62,551 nucleotides of DNA from JALZAH01 sp051000755 (GCA_051000755.1 JBPCNZ010000093.1:1-62551); one strand, 5' to 3'. Numbered from the stretch's first letter, positions 16,302 to 25,392 are shown. Program-made: numbers and translations. The notes: a model not told the origin generated them from the sequence alone.

Positions 16302-17710
16302 GACCGGCGGGCCACGTTGGCGACCATGCCCACGGCGAACATGGCCAGGACCAACGACGAACCGCCGAAGGACACGAACGGCAGGGGCACGCCGGTGACC
16401 GGCAGGAGACCGATGACGGCGCCGATGTTGATGACCGCCTGGCCGACGATCCATGCGGTGACGCCGGCGACCAGCATGGCGTCGTAGCGGGACCGGGCCC
16501 GGCACGCCACCCGGATGCCGACGACGGCCAGAGCGGCAAAGAGGGAGGTGACGGCGAACGTCCCGAGCAGGCCGGTCTCCTCGCCGATCACGGCGAAGAT
16601 GAAGTCGGTCTGGGCGTTGGGGAGGTAGCCCCACGTGGCGATGCTGGCGCCGATCCCGGTTCCGAGGATCGACCCGTGGCTGAGCCCGGCCAGGCCCTGG
16701 ACGGACTGATAGCCGGAGTCGCTCTTGTCGGCCAGGGGATGCAAGAACGACGTCAGGCGCCGCCACCGGTACGGGGCGGCGACGGCGAGGAGCAGGGCCA
16801 GCCCGAAGCCGGCGCCGAAGATCCCCGCCAGGGGTCGGGCCGGGATGCCGGCGGTGACGAGCATGGCCAGGGCGATGCACGCCAGGACCAGGGTGGTACC
16901 CATGTCCGGTTGCTTGATGACGAGACCGGCCGCGATGAGAAAGGCGCAGATGACCGGCACCATCGAGTAGCGCCAGTTCCGCTCCTCGGCTCGGCGGTCG
17001 AGGACGTCGGCGGCGAACAGGATGAGGGTGAGCTTGGCGATCTCGGAGGGCTGGATCTGCAATGACGTCGTACCGATCCAACGGGACGCCCCGCCGGAGC
17101 TACGGCCGATCCCGGGTACGAGCACAGCGAAGAGCCCGATGACGCTGAGCACCATGGCCGGCCGGGCGAAGCGCCTCCATCGGGACGGGTCGATCTTGGA
17201 GGCGACGACGAACACCGCCGATCCGAGCGTCAGCCACAGGACCTGGCGCTCGAAGTAGTGCCAGGGGGACCCGTACTGGCGGAGGCTCAGGATCGAGGAG
17301 GCGGACAGCACCATGACCAGGCCGACCAGGTTCAACACGACGACGATGCCGATCAGGACGTACAGGCTGCCGGGGCGGGCCACGCCGCCGGCCCCGGTGC
17401 GGACCTGGCGGGCACCTTGGGCGCCCGTCCTCGCCGATCCGGCCTTCGCCGGTCCCATCCTCGCCGGTCCCGTCCTCGCCGATCCGGTCTTCGCCGGTCC
17501 CATCCTCGCCGGTCCCGTCCTCGCCGATCCGGTCTTCGCCAGCCCGGTCATCGCCGATCCGGTCGGCCTCCCGGCGCGAGTCGGCCGCACCGCACGAGTC
17601 GCCCGCACGGCACGAGTCGGCCGCACGCCGCGAGTCGTCCGGGTGGCCGTGGAACGGTCCGCCGCGGTCCGGGGCGAGCGGCGGCGGGCCGGCCTGGGTG
17701 TGGTCAGCAT
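16298..17710 (-). CDS. ftsW: FtsW, SEDS septal peptidoglycan glycosyltransferase, with a repeat-rich tail
   Basis: A SEDS polymerase that works with FtsI at the septum. The 470-aa product ends in the SEDS core: about ten hydrophobic segments, with GSPWHYFERQVLWL, RWIGTTSLQIQPSEIAKL, GYQSVQGLAGLSHGS, the conserved FIFAVIGEETG loop, and the signature GLLPVTGVPLPFVSFGGSS. About 105 residues precede the first membrane segment. They are Arg/Thr/Gly/Ala repeats built from 18-bp and 15/45-bp DNA units, much longer than typical FtsW tails. The ATG at 17710 overlaps the murD stop by seven bases. Confidence 0.95.
   Translation of the reverse strand: MLTTPRPARRRSPRTAADRSTATRTTRGVRPTRAVRATRAVRPTRAGRPTGSAMTGLAKTGSARTGPARMGPAKTGSARTGPARMGPAKAGSARTGAQGARQVRTGAGGVARPGSLYVLIGIVVVLNLVGLVMVLSASSILSLRQYGSPWHYFERQVLWLTLGSAVFVVASKIDPSRWRRFARPAMVLSVIGLFAVLVPGIGRSSGGASRWIGTTSLQIQPSEIAKLTLILFAADVLDRRAEERNWRYSMVPVICAFLIAAGLVIKQPDMGTTLVLACIALAMLVTAGIPARPLAGIFGAGFGLALLLAVAAPYRWRRLTSFLHPLADKSDSGYQSVQGLAGLSHGSILGTGIGASIATWGYLPNAQTDFIFAVIGEETGLLGTFAVTSLFAALAVVGIRVACRARSRYDAMLVAGVTAWIVGQAVINIGAVIGLLPVTGVPLPFVSFGGSSLVLAMFAVGMVANVARRS
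17426..17560. repeat. Higher-order 15/45-bp minisatellite in ftsW
   Basis: Nine consecutive 15-bp units. They form a 45-bp higher-order pattern of three subtypes, ending GCCGATCC, TTCGCCGGTCC and ATCCTCGCCGGTCC on the plus strand. They encode TGSARTGPARMGPAK-type sequence in the basic cytoplasmic tail of FtsW. The frame is kept. A second array of about three 18-bp units, coding RPTRAV/RATRAV, lies at about 17577-17640. Confidence 0.95.
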
Positions 17711-19107
17711 GGTCGGACCTCTCTTTGGGCGCGGATCGCGGGTGCGGCGGCGATGTGGGCTCGGACCTCGGCGGCGAAGTCGTCGCCGCGCTGGGCGTAG
17801 GACCGGTACCAGTCGAAGCTGGCGCACCCCGGTGAGAGCACGACGGCGTCACCGGGCCGGGCCGCGGCGCCGGCCGCGACCACGGCGTCGGCCATGGTGG
17901 CGGCCCTCGTGACCCCGACGACCGGGCCGAGGGCGGCGGCGACCTCGTCGGTCGCGTCACCGATGGCCACCGCGTGGTGCACCGGCGGCACGCCGGCGCT
18001 GAGCACGCCGAGATCCAGGCCCTTGTTGCGGCCCCCGGCGATCAGCACGACCGAGTCGAAGCCGGCGACGGCGGCGAGGACGGAAGCGGGGGTGGTGGCC
18101 TTGGAGTCGTCGTACCAGCGGACACCGGCGGCGTCGGCCACCAGCTCTACCCGGTGGGGCAGGGGCGCCGTGGCGCGCAGAGCGGCCGCACATCCTTGCG
18201 GGCTGGCCCCGGCGGCCCGGGCCACGGCGAGGGCGGCGAGGGCATTGGCCAGATCGTGGGGCAGGTCCCGGACCAGGTCGCCCCGCCGGGCCAGCACCAG
18301 ACCGGGCGACTCCACCAGGGCGTCGCCGTCGAGGTGGTAGTCAGCCGCTCCTGTCGCCGAGAACGTGACCAGCCGGGCCCCCCGGTCGACCCGTGCGGCT
18401 CGTTCGACGACGGTCTCGTCGTCGGCGTTGATCACGACGGTGTCGCCCGGGCCCTGGTTGGCCCAGATGCGGGCCTTGGCCGCGGCATAGTCGTCGAGGT
18501 TGCGGTGCCAGTCCAGGTGATCGGGGCTGAAGTTGAGCCAGCAGCTCACGTCGGGATGCCACCCGTCGGTGCCGGTGAGCTGGAACGACGACACCTCGGC
18601 GACGATGACGTCGACGTCGGCGTCGGCCACGTCCACGAGGGGAGTGCCGATGTTGCCGGCGGTGGCCACCCGCCTCCCGGTGTCGGCCACCATGGCCGCC
18701 ACCTCGGTCGTCACCGTGGTCTTGCCGTTGGTCCCGGTCACCGCGGCCAGGAGGGGGCGCGATGCCACCCTGTCGGCCAGGATCCGCCAACCCAGCTCGA
18801 TCTCGGAGCGGACCGGGACGCCCGCCTGGGCGGCGAGGGCGAACACCGGATGGGTGATCGGCACACCGGGGCTGACCACGACCAGGGAGGACTCACCGAC
18901 GAGCGCTGCGAGACGAGCGGCGTCGGGGCCGACCACCAAGGTGACGCCGAGAGCGGCGGCCGCCGTGGCCGCGTCGTCGGCCGGGCGGTCGTCGACGACG
19001 ACGGGCGGGTCACCGGCACGGACCTCGCCGGAGCGGCCCAGGTGGCGGGCCAGAGCCCGGCCGGTCACCCCGAAACCGACGATCAGGGGTCGGGGTCGTC
19101 GGGTCAT
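17704..19107 (-). CDS. murD: UDP-N-acetylmuramoyl-L-alanine--D-glutamate ligase
   Basis: Adds D-glutamate to UDP-MurNAc-L-Ala. The 467-aa product begins MTRRPRPLIVGFGVTGRALARHL (UDP-binding fold), then ATP loop AVTGTNGKTTVTTEV, AEVSSFQLTGTDGW, NFSPDHLDWHRNLDDYAAAKARIW, and the C-terminal WYDDSKATTPASVLAAV and LIAGGRNKGLDLG. The ATG at 19107 overlaps the mraY stop as ATGA. A much longer open frame upstream is inside mraY and is not coding. Confidence 0.97.
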   Translation of the reverse strand: MTRRPRPLIVGFGVTGRALARHLGRSGEVRAGDPPVVVDDRPADDAATAAAALGVTLVVGPDAARLAALVGESSLVVVSPGVPITHPVFALAAQAGVPVRSEIELGWRILADRVASRPLLAAVTGTNGKTTVTTEVAAMVADTGRRVATAGNIGTPLVDVADADVDVIVAEVSSFQLTGTDGWHPDVSCWLNFSPDHLDWHRNLDDYAAAKARIWANQGPGDTVVINADDETVVERAARVDRGARLVTFSATGAADYHLDGDALVESPGLVLARRGDLVRDLPHDLANALAALAVARAAGASPQGCAAALRATAPLPHRVELVADAAGVRWYDDSKATTPASVLAAVAGFDSVVLIAGGRNKGLDLGVLSAGVPPVHHAVAIGDATDEVAAALGPVVGVTRAATMADAVVAAGAAARPGDAVVLSPGCASFDWYRSYAQRGDDFAAEVRAHIAAAPAIRAQREVRPC

Positions 19108-20132
19108 CCGGTGCCCCCCCGGGCGATGAAGTCGGCGTAGAAGGCGCCGAGCGCCAGGGCGGTGAACAATCCCCCGAGGATCCAGAACCGGATGATGACG
19201 GTCGTCTCGGGCCAGCCCAGCAACTCGAAGTGGTGGTGGATCGGTGCCATGCGGAACACCCGGCGGCGCACGGTGCGGAAGCTGGCCACCTGGATGATGA
19301 CCGACAGGGCCTCGATCACGAACAGGCCGCCGACGATGGGGAGGAGCAGATCCACGTTCTCGAGCAGGGCCAGGCCGGCGATGGCCGCGCCGATCCCGAG
19401 TGACCCGGTGTCGCCCATGAAGATCTTGGCCGGGGCCGCGTTCCACCACAGGAAACCGGCGCACGCCCCGATCATCGACGCGGCCAGGGCGGCCTCGTCG
19501 AGGGCCGCAGGGTTGCGGTACATGCCGAAGTGGCGCAACTGGTAGAAGCCGATGACGGTGAAGGCGACGAAGGTGAACGCCGAGGACCCGGCGGCCAGGC
19601 CGTCGAGGCCGTCGGTCAGGTTGACGGCGTTGGTGGTGCCGATGATGACGACCACGGCCAGGATCACCCAACCGACCTTGGACAGCTCGATGCCGAGCGA
19701 GTTGTACCGGGTGAACGACAGGTGGGTGTCGACCTTCAGCCACAGCACGCACAGGAGGGCGAAGGCCAGGGCGATGAGCAGCTGGGCGCCGGCCTTGGCC
19801 CGCTTGTTGAGGCCGAGGCTGCGCTGGTGGGTCACCTTGATCCAGTCGTCGGCGAAACCGACGAGGGCGGCCGCACAGATGAGCAGCAGGCAGGTGATTC
19901 CCCTGGTCGTGAACGTGCCCGTGATGTGGGACACGAGATAGCCGGTGACGGCGGCGGCGATGATGGCCAGTCCGCCCATGGTCGGCGTCCCGGCCTTGGA
20001 GAAGTGGCCCTGGGGGCCGTCCTCGCGGATCTGCTGACCGATGCCTCTGGCCCGGAGCCGATTGATCAGCACCGGCGTGGCCAGGATGGAGACGAGCAGG
20101 GCCATGCCCCCCGCCAGGAGGAGTGCGGTCAC
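19104..20132 (-). CDS. mraY: MraY, phospho-MurNAc-pentapeptide transferase
   Basis: Integral membrane enzyme that attaches phospho-MurNAc-pentapeptide to undecaprenyl phosphate, forming lipid I. The 342-aa product has about ten hydrophobic segments and the family motifs HFSKAGTPTMGG, TNAVNLTDGLDGLAAG (catalytic Asp region), FMGDTGSLGIGA, and MAPIHHHFELLGW. The GTG at 20132 overlaps the murE stop as GTGA. In most dcw clusters murF would lie just upstream; here it does not. Confidence 0.97.
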   Translation of the reverse strand: MTALLLAGGMALLVSILATPVLINRLRARGIGQQIREDGPQGHFSKAGTPTMGGLAIIAAAVTGYLVSHITGTFTTRGITCLLLICAAALVGFADDWIKVTHQRSLGLNKRAKAGAQLLIALAFALLCVLWLKVDTHLSFTRYNSLGIELSKVGWVILAVVVIIGTTNAVNLTDGLDGLAAGSSAFTFVAFTVIGFYQLRHFGMYRNPAALDEAALAASMIGACAGFLWWNAAPAKIFMGDTGSLGIGAAIAGLALLENVDLLLPIVGGLFVIEALSVIIQVASFRTVRRRVFRMAPIHHHFELLGWPETTVIIRFWILGGLFTALALGAFYADFIARGGTG

Positions 20133-21583
20133 CGGCCACCGTCGATGGGGTCGCTCTCCTGGCGGGAGCGGAGGATCCGCTCGAGCGCCGTACGGGCGGT
20201 TGCTGCGTCGTCGAAGGGGAGGATGCGCCCGCCGATGTCCTGGCCCTTCTCATGACCTTTGCCGGCCACCACCACCACGTCGCCCGGACCGGCCGCAGCG
20301 ATGGCGGTGGCGATGGCGGCGGCCCGATCCACCTCCACCACCAGGCGGTGCTTGGAGGGCGCTCCCGCCACGATCGCGGCGATGATCGCCTCTGGGTCCT
20401 CGCTGCGGGGATTGTCGGAGGTGACGACGCTCAGGTCGGCCAGGCGGGCGGTGACCTCGCCCATCAGCGGGCGCTTGGCGTGGTCGCGGTCGCCGCCGGC
20501 GCCGAACACGACGATCAGGCGCCCGGTCGTCAGCTCCCGGGCGGAGCGGAGGGCCTTGTCGAGACCGTCGGGGGTGTGGGCGTAGTCCACCAGCACGGTG
20601 AAGGGCTGGCCGGCGTCGACGCTCTCGAAACGACCGGGTACCCGGTCGACCGATTGGAGTCCGGCGGCGATGGTCGCGGCGGGTACGCCCAAGGCCCGGG
20701 CCGTGGTGGCGGCGGCGAGGGCGTTCTCCACATTGAAGCGACCACCAAGGTTGAGCTGCACCTGCTGACCGTCCCAGCCGAAACGGCTGCCGTCCGGCGC
20801 CAGCTCCAGGCCCGCGGCGTCCTCGGTGGCGAACGTCTCCACCCCTCGGCCGTCGGCGCGGAGGCGTTCGATCAGCATCCGGCCCCACGGATCGGCCCGG
20901 TTGACCACGGCAACGTCGACCCGGCCGGGCTCGAAGAGCCGGGCCTTGGCCTCGAAGTAGGCGTCCATGGTTCGGTGGTAGTCGAGATGGTCCTGGGTCA
21001 CGTTGGTCAGCACGCCGGCGGCGAAGTGGACAGCGTCCGTGCGACGCTGGTCGAGAGCATGGGAGGAGACCTCCATGGCCACGGCGCTGCCACCCTGGTC
21101 ACGCCACTCCGCCAACTTGGCCTGGAGCTCGGGCGCCTCGGGTGTGGTTCGGGCCTGGGTCAGCGTACCTATCGCCGAGGTCCGCCATCCATGCGCCTCC
21201 AGGATGGCCGCCAGGAGGGTGCACGTCGTCGTCTTTCCGTTGGTCCCGGTGATCCCGATCACCCGCAGACCGGACCGGGACGGGTGGCCCCAGAAGGCGT
21301 CGGCCAGGGGGCCGACTGCGGCCCGGGTGGAGGCCACGATCAGCTGAGGGACAGCCACGTCGAGAACCCGTTCGGCCATGATGGCCACGGCGCCGTCGGT
21401 CACCGCGGCGGCGGCGAAATCGTGACCGTCGTGGTCGGCACCGACGACGCACACGAACAGGGTCCCCGGCCGCACGGCCCGTGAGTTGAGGCTGATGGCG
21501 GCCACGTCGGTTGCTCCGTCGCCCACGAGACGGGAGTCACCCTGATCCATCCCCGCCTCGGCGATGAGCGTCCCGAGCCGCAT
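20129..21583 (-). CDS. murE: UDP-MurNAc-tripeptide synthetase, meso-diaminopimelate type
   Basis: Adds the third stem-peptide residue. The 484-aa product has ITGTNGKTTTCTLLAAIL (ATP loop), AMEVSSHALDQRR, NVTQDHLDYHRTMDAYFEAKA, DYAHTPDGLDKAL, and SDNPRSEDP. The DNPR motif is the one that reads meso-diaminopimelate in characterised MurE enzymes, so the wall is predicted to be DAP-type. The ATG at 21583 is five bases after the ftsI stop. The 3' end overlaps mraY, with no room for murF. Confidence 0.96.
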   Translation of the reverse strand: MRLGTLIAEAGMDQGDSRLVGDGATDVAAISLNSRAVRPGTLFVCVVGADHDGHDFAAAAVTDGAVAIMAERVLDVAVPQLIVASTRAAVGPLADAFWGHPSRSGLRVIGITGTNGKTTTCTLLAAILEAHGWRTSAIGTLTQARTTPEAPELQAKLAEWRDQGGSAVAMEVSSHALDQRRTDAVHFAAGVLTNVTQDHLDYHRTMDAYFEAKARLFEPGRVDVAVVNRADPWGRMLIERLRADGRGVETFATEDAAGLELAPDGSRFGWDGQQVQLNLGGRFNVENALAAATTARALGVPAATIAAGLQSVDRVPGRFESVDAGQPFTVLVDYAHTPDGLDKALRSARELTTGRLIVVFGAGGDRDHAKRPLMGEVTARLADLSVVTSDNPRSEDPEAIIAAIVAGAPSKHRLVVEVDRAAAIATAIAAAGPGDVVVVAGKGHEKGQDIGGRILPFDDAATARTALERILRSRQESDPIDGGR

Positions 21584-21588
21584 GGAGG

Positions 21589-23658
21589 TCAGGGCTGCGA
21601 TGCAGTGGTTGTCGTCGTGGCGCCCCCGGGGGCGCCAGGCGAGGCCGGCGGGCTCGTGGGTACCGCGGGGGTCGCGGGCGGAGGCGACGTGGTGGGTACC
21701 GACGGCGTGGCGCTGAGGCCGGGCAGCGCCGTGCCCGCCGACTCGCCCGCGGCGGTGGCCGTGGCCGTGTTGGTCTGGGGGACACCGAGGGCCGGGGGCG
21801 CCTTGGGCTCCGGTGGCACCTTCAGCTCCTGGAGGGCGTCACGGGCCAGGGTGGCGAACGTCGGCCCCGACGCCGCCGCGCCGAAGTCCGGGGTGTCGTT
21901 GATCACGACCATGGCCGTGATCGACGGGTTCTCGGCCGGCACGAACCCGGCGAAGCTGGCCACGTAGTGACCGGCTTCGTAGCCGCCGTTGGCCGACGGG
22001 ACGCTCGCGGTACCGGTCTTGCCGGCCACCGTGTACGGATTGAGGTTGGCGGCCTGGCCGGTGCCGACCCGGACGACCTCGTCGAGCATGGTCGTCATCT
22101 GCTTGGCAACCGTTGACGATACGACCCGGTGACCAGGAACGACCGGAGTCGGGCGCTCGGCCCCGTTCTTGTCGATGGTGCCCGCCACCAGCCGGGGAGC
22201 GACGTACATGCCGTCGTTGGCGATGGCGTTGTAGGCAGCGAGGACCTGCATGGCGGTCACACCGATGCCCTGGCCGAACGACACGTCGGCGAGCGTCGTG
22301 CCCGACCAGTAGGTCGGCAGGAGACCGGCCGACTCACCGGGGAAGCCGATGTCGGTCTTCTTGCCCTCGCCGTAGCCGGCGATGGTCTTCAACAGGCCCG
22401 TCTTGCCCAGCTTCTGGGCGATCTGGAGGGTTCCGATGTTGGACGAGTTGGCCAGGATGTCGGTGACGTTCCAGTGTTCGATGGCATGGGACTCCGCATC
22501 ATGGATGGGGGTGCCGGCGACGTCATAGGTGTTGGGGATGGTGAAGGTGCTCGACGGGGTGATCGAACCCTGCTGCAGCGCCCCGGAGATGGTGACGAGC
22601 TTGTTGACCGAGCCCGGCTCGTAGACCTGGGTGAACGAGCTGGCCGATGGTGCCTCGACCGGTTGGGTGCCCGTCGCCGCCGGCGGAGTCCCCGCCGGAG
22701 GTGGGATGTCCACCGGGACCGCCGGGGTCGTCGAGGTACCGGGGGCGGGCATGCTCAGCTGGGCGTCGGCCAGGATGTCGCCGGTCTTGCGGTCCATCAG
22801 CACGGCGATGCCGCTCTTGGCGTTGGCCGCCACGACGGCCTGGGCCAGGGCCTGCTCGGCGTCGTACTGCAGCGAGTCGTCCAGGGTGAGGACAAGATCC
22901 TGGCCTGCTACCGGCGCCTGGAACTCTTGCAGGCCCCCGGCGATCTGGCGACCGGACGGATCGGTCTGCTCGACCAGCTTGCCGGGCTGGCCCTCCAGGA
23001 CGGGTTGGTATTTCGCTTCGAGGCCGCCGAGGCCGGTCCCATCCGTCCCGGTCAGACCGACGAGGGGCCGGGCCAACTGGCCGGCGGGGTAGAAGCGCTT
23101 CGGTTCGGAGAGGCTGTAGATCCCGGGCAGGTTCATGGCCTTGACCTTGGCCGCGGTAGCGTCGTCGACGGTGCGGGCCAGGTAGGTGAAGCGATTGTGC
23201 TCGGTCAGCTTGTTCTGGAGCTGGGCCGGGGTCTGGCCCAGGGCGGGTGACAGGCGGGCCGCCTCTCCGCCCGGGTTGGTCACGAGAGGTGGGTCGGCGT
23301 AGAGGGTGGTTTGGGGAATGGAGATGGCCAGCTCGTTGCCAGCGCGGTCCACGATGCTGCCCCGTTCAGCCGCCAGAGTGACGGTGTGGGTCCACTCCGA
23401 GGAACCGACGGCCAGGTACTGATTGGGTCCGATGCCCTGCAGCCACGTGAGCCGGGCCACGATGGCGACGAACGCCACCCCCATGACCACCAGCAGGCCG
23501 AAGGCCCGCACCCGGCTCTGCGGTGACAGGCCCCGCTTGGGGCCCCGGTGGGCAGGGCGGCGCCGGGCGGCGGCGGTCGCAGGGCGGCGGCCCGGGGAAG
23601 GGGCCCGACCCACTCTGTCTGACCGGCCCCGACTGTTTCGTGGGGGCCTGGGGGTCAC
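21589..23658 (-). CDS. ftsI: FtsI, class B penicillin-binding protein (septal transpeptidase)
   Basis: Cross-links septal peptidoglycan as partner of FtsW. The 689-aa product has a basic cytoplasmic tail, one membrane segment (about residues 52-70), a pedestal domain starting near AERGSIVDRAGNELA, and the transpeptidase domain. Its three active-site motifs are S350-V-N-K353, S405-S-N407 and K547-T-G549. An unusual Pro/Thr-rich insert lies just before the SxxK motif (about residues 302-342), and a Pro/Thr/Ser-rich tail follows the domain. The GTG at 23658 overlaps ftsL as GTGA. Confidence 0.96.
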   Translation of the reverse strand: MTPRPPRNSRGRSDRVGRAPSPGRRPATAAARRRPAHRGPKRGLSPQSRVRAFGLLVVMGVAFVAIVARLTWLQGIGPNQYLAVGSSEWTHTVTLAAERGSIVDRAGNELAISIPQTTLYADPPLVTNPGGEAARLSPALGQTPAQLQNKLTEHNRFTYLARTVDDATAAKVKAMNLPGIYSLSEPKRFYPAGQLARPLVGLTGTDGTGLGGLEAKYQPVLEGQPGKLVEQTDPSGRQIAGGLQEFQAPVAGQDLVLTLDDSLQYDAEQALAQAVVAANAKSGIAVLMDRKTGDILADAQLSMPAPGTSTTPAVPVDIPPPAGTPPAATGTQPVEAPSASSFTQVYEPGSVNKLVTISGALQQGSITPSSTFTIPNTYDVAGTPIHDAESHAIEHWNVTDILANSSNIGTLQIAQKLGKTGLLKTIAGYGEGKKTDIGFPGESAGLLPTYWSGTTLADVSFGQGIGVTAMQVLAAYNAIANDGMYVAPRLVAGTIDKNGAERPTPVVPGHRVVSSTVAKQMTTMLDEVVRVGTGQAANLNPYTVAGKTGTASVPSANGGYEAGHYVASFAGFVPAENPSITAMVVINDTPDFGAAASGPTFATLARDALQELKVPPEPKAPPALGVPQTNTATATAAGESAGTALPGLSATPSVPTTSPPPATPAVPTSPPASPGAPGGATTTTTASQP

Positions 23659-24182
23659 GGGCTGCCCGCCAGCTGCGACTTGATCTGGGGCCAGTCCGCG
23701 TCACCGGCCGGTGCGGCGACGGTCCCCCTGGCCCCGGGAGCGGCGCTGGGTCCCGTCGACCCCGTCGCCGCCCCGCCCGCCGGAAGCGGGGTGCTGGGCG
23801 ACAGGTAGGTCACGTTTGGCGGCTGGCGCATGCCGAGCTTGCCCTCGGCGGTGGCGATGATCTGCTGGGGCGACTCGAGCTGGGCCACCTGGAGACGCAA
23901 CTGGGAGTAGCTGGCCTGCTGCTGGGCCACCTGGGTCGACAGGCTGTCGAGGCGGAACTGCCTCTGGGCCATCACCACGTGCAGGTACACCAGGGAGAAG
24001 GCGATCACCACGGACAGGACCGCGGCACCGCAGAGCAGGAGCCGGGCCCGGACCGACCGGGACCGCAGGCGCGAGATTGGGTCCTCGACGACCGCCAGGT
24101 GCCGGGGGGACCGATCCCCTCCCCGGCGGGCGGGCTCCGCCCGCTGCTCGGCCGGTCGACGGCTGTGGAGAGGCTGATTCAT
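23655..24182 (-). CDS. ftsL: FtsL-like septum initiator
   Basis: Small bitopic division protein that binds FtsQ and FtsB and activates FtsW/FtsI. The 175-aa product has a cytoplasmic tail of about 48 residues, one membrane segment (LLLCGAAVLSVVIAFSLVYL), and a periplasmic-side coiled coil (FRLDSLSTQVAQQQASYSQLRLQVAQLESPQQII) followed by the typical GKLGMRQP motif. A Pro/Gly/Ala-rich end follows. The call rests on topology and position between rsmH and ftsI. The ATG at 24182 overlaps rsmH as ATGA. Confidence 0.9.
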   Translation of the reverse strand: MNQPLHSRRPAEQRAEPARRGGDRSPRHLAVVEDPISRLRSRSVRARLLLCGAAVLSVVIAFSLVYLHVVMAQRQFRLDSLSTQVAQQQASYSQLRLQVAQLESPQQIIATAEGKLGMRQPPNVTYLSPSTPLPAGGAATGSTGPSAAPGARGTVAAPAGDADWPQIKSQLAGSP

Positions 24183-25132
24183 CGCCCCACCACGGCCAGG
24201 CGTTCTACGATGCGGAGGCGGGCACTCTCCGCCCTGCGGTTGGTCGCCAGCTCCTCGGCGCTGGGCTTGAGCGCGCCCCGCCGCACCAGGCGGACGGTCG
24301 GCTGCGCGCCGCACACGCAGGGCAGACCGGGGGGACAGACGCAGCCTCCGGTCTCGGCGTGGCGGAAGGTGGCCTTGACGATGCGGTCCTCACCGGAGTG
24401 GTAGGCCAGCACCAGGGCCCGCCCACCAGGCACCAGAAGGTCGAGGGCCGCCTCCAGGGCACCGGGGAGGACAGCCAGCTCGTCGTTGACGGCGATGCGC
24501 ACGGCCTGGAACACCCGCTTGGCCGGGTGCCCTCCATGGCGGCGGGTGGCCGCCGGGATGGCGTCGCGGACGACAGCGGCCAACTGCGTCGTGGTGGTGA
24601 CGGGGCGGGCGGCGATGACGGCGCGGGCGATGCGGCGGGCGAAGCGGCCCTCCCCGTTGGCCACGAACAACGCAACCAGCTCCTGCTCGGTGCTGGCGTT
24701 GACCACGTCGGCGGCGCTACGGGCGGTGTCGGGGTCCATGCGCATGTCCAGGGGTCCCTCCGCCCGGTAGCTGAAGCCACGCCCGGGCCGGTCGAGCTGT
24801 GGGGAGCTCACGCCGAGATCGAACAGCGCCCCCGACAGGGCACGGACACCGAGGTCGGCCAGGACCGCATCGAGGCGGTCGAAGCGGTCCCGCACCAGGC
24901 GCGCCCGCGACCCGAACGGGGCCAGGCGGGCTCGGGCGGCGGCCACGGCCGTGGGATCCTGGTCGAGGCCCACCACGCTCAGGTGGGGGTGGGCCTCGAG
25001 GACGGCGGCCGCATGACCTCCGCCGCCGACGGTGGCGTCGAGCACCACGCCGGCGGGAACAGGAGCCAGGAGGTCGACGATCTCCTGGCCCATCACCGGT
25101 TGGTGAGCGAACTCGTCGCTCGCCCGGCTCAT
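24179..25132 (-). CDS. rsmH: RsmH/MraW, 16S rRNA (cytosine1402-N4) methyltransferase
   Basis: SAM-dependent methyltransferase acting on 16S rRNA C1402. The 317-aa product has FAHQPVMGQEIVDLL, the SAM loop LDATVGGGGHAAAVL, LFDLGVSSPQLDRPGRGFSYR, the family motif GPLDMRMD, RIAVNDEL, and the late YHSGEDRIVKATFR. The family usually has H-S-L-E-D there; here it is H-S-G-E-D. The ATG at 25132 follows GGAGGG. The frame is open far upstream through a repeat region, but the conserved part begins here. There is an unusually long 260-base gap to mraZ. Confidence 0.95.
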   Translation of the reverse strand: MSRASDEFAHQPVMGQEIVDLLAPVPAGVVLDATVGGGGHAAAVLEAHPHLSVVGLDQDPTAVAAARARLAPFGSRARLVRDRFDRLDAVLADLGVRALSGALFDLGVSSPQLDRPGRGFSYRAEGPLDMRMDPDTARSAADVVNASTEQELVALFVANGEGRFARRIARAVIAARPVTTTTQLAAVVRDAIPAATRRHGGHPAKRVFQAVRIAVNDELAVLPGALEAALDLLVPGGRALVLAYHSGEDRIVKATFRHAETGGCVCPPGLPCVCGAQPTVRLVRRGALKPSAEELATNRRAESARLRIVERLAVVGR

Positions 25133-25270
25133 CCGCAGCCCTCCGACCAGCACCCCGTCGGGATGTCTCCCCGATCGGGCAGAGTGGAAGCGGGCGGAGA
25201 AGGGGACTCCCACCCCGCCAGTCGGAAGGCTGCGCATGGGCCGAACCCGGTGAGGGCCGTACCTGGTGCT

Positions 25271-25315
25271 TGTGGTGATGTTGCCTGTGGTGATGTTGCC
25301 TGTGGTGATGTTGGT
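25271..25315. repeat. 15-bp minisatellite in the mraZ-rsmH gap
   Basis: Three direct units of TGTGGTGATGTTGCC (the last ends TTGGT). The rest of the gap, 25133-25392, shows no gene, strong promoter or terminator. The minus-strand frame through the repeats is open and joins rsmH, so it may be translated, but no good start was found. Confidence 0.9.
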
Positions 25316-25392
25316 GGTGCGGTCGATGGGGGTGGTCTCCTTGGCGTTGCCGTTGTCGTTGCGGGTGGTTCGGTCACGTTCGGATCTGAGGC

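Noticed and set aside
15135..17081. Long extensions of murG, murD (to 20253), rsmH (to 26356) and the YrbE-B/ATPase frames
   Set aside because: The added parts lie inside neighbouring genes or show Arg/Pro/Gly-rich shadow composition. Overlap starts (GTGA/ATGA) and family lengths set the true starts.
17426..17640. CRISPR-like regular repeats in ftsW and other genes
   Set aside because: Units are tandem with no unique spacers, lie within reading frames and have no cas genes nearby. They are minisatellites.
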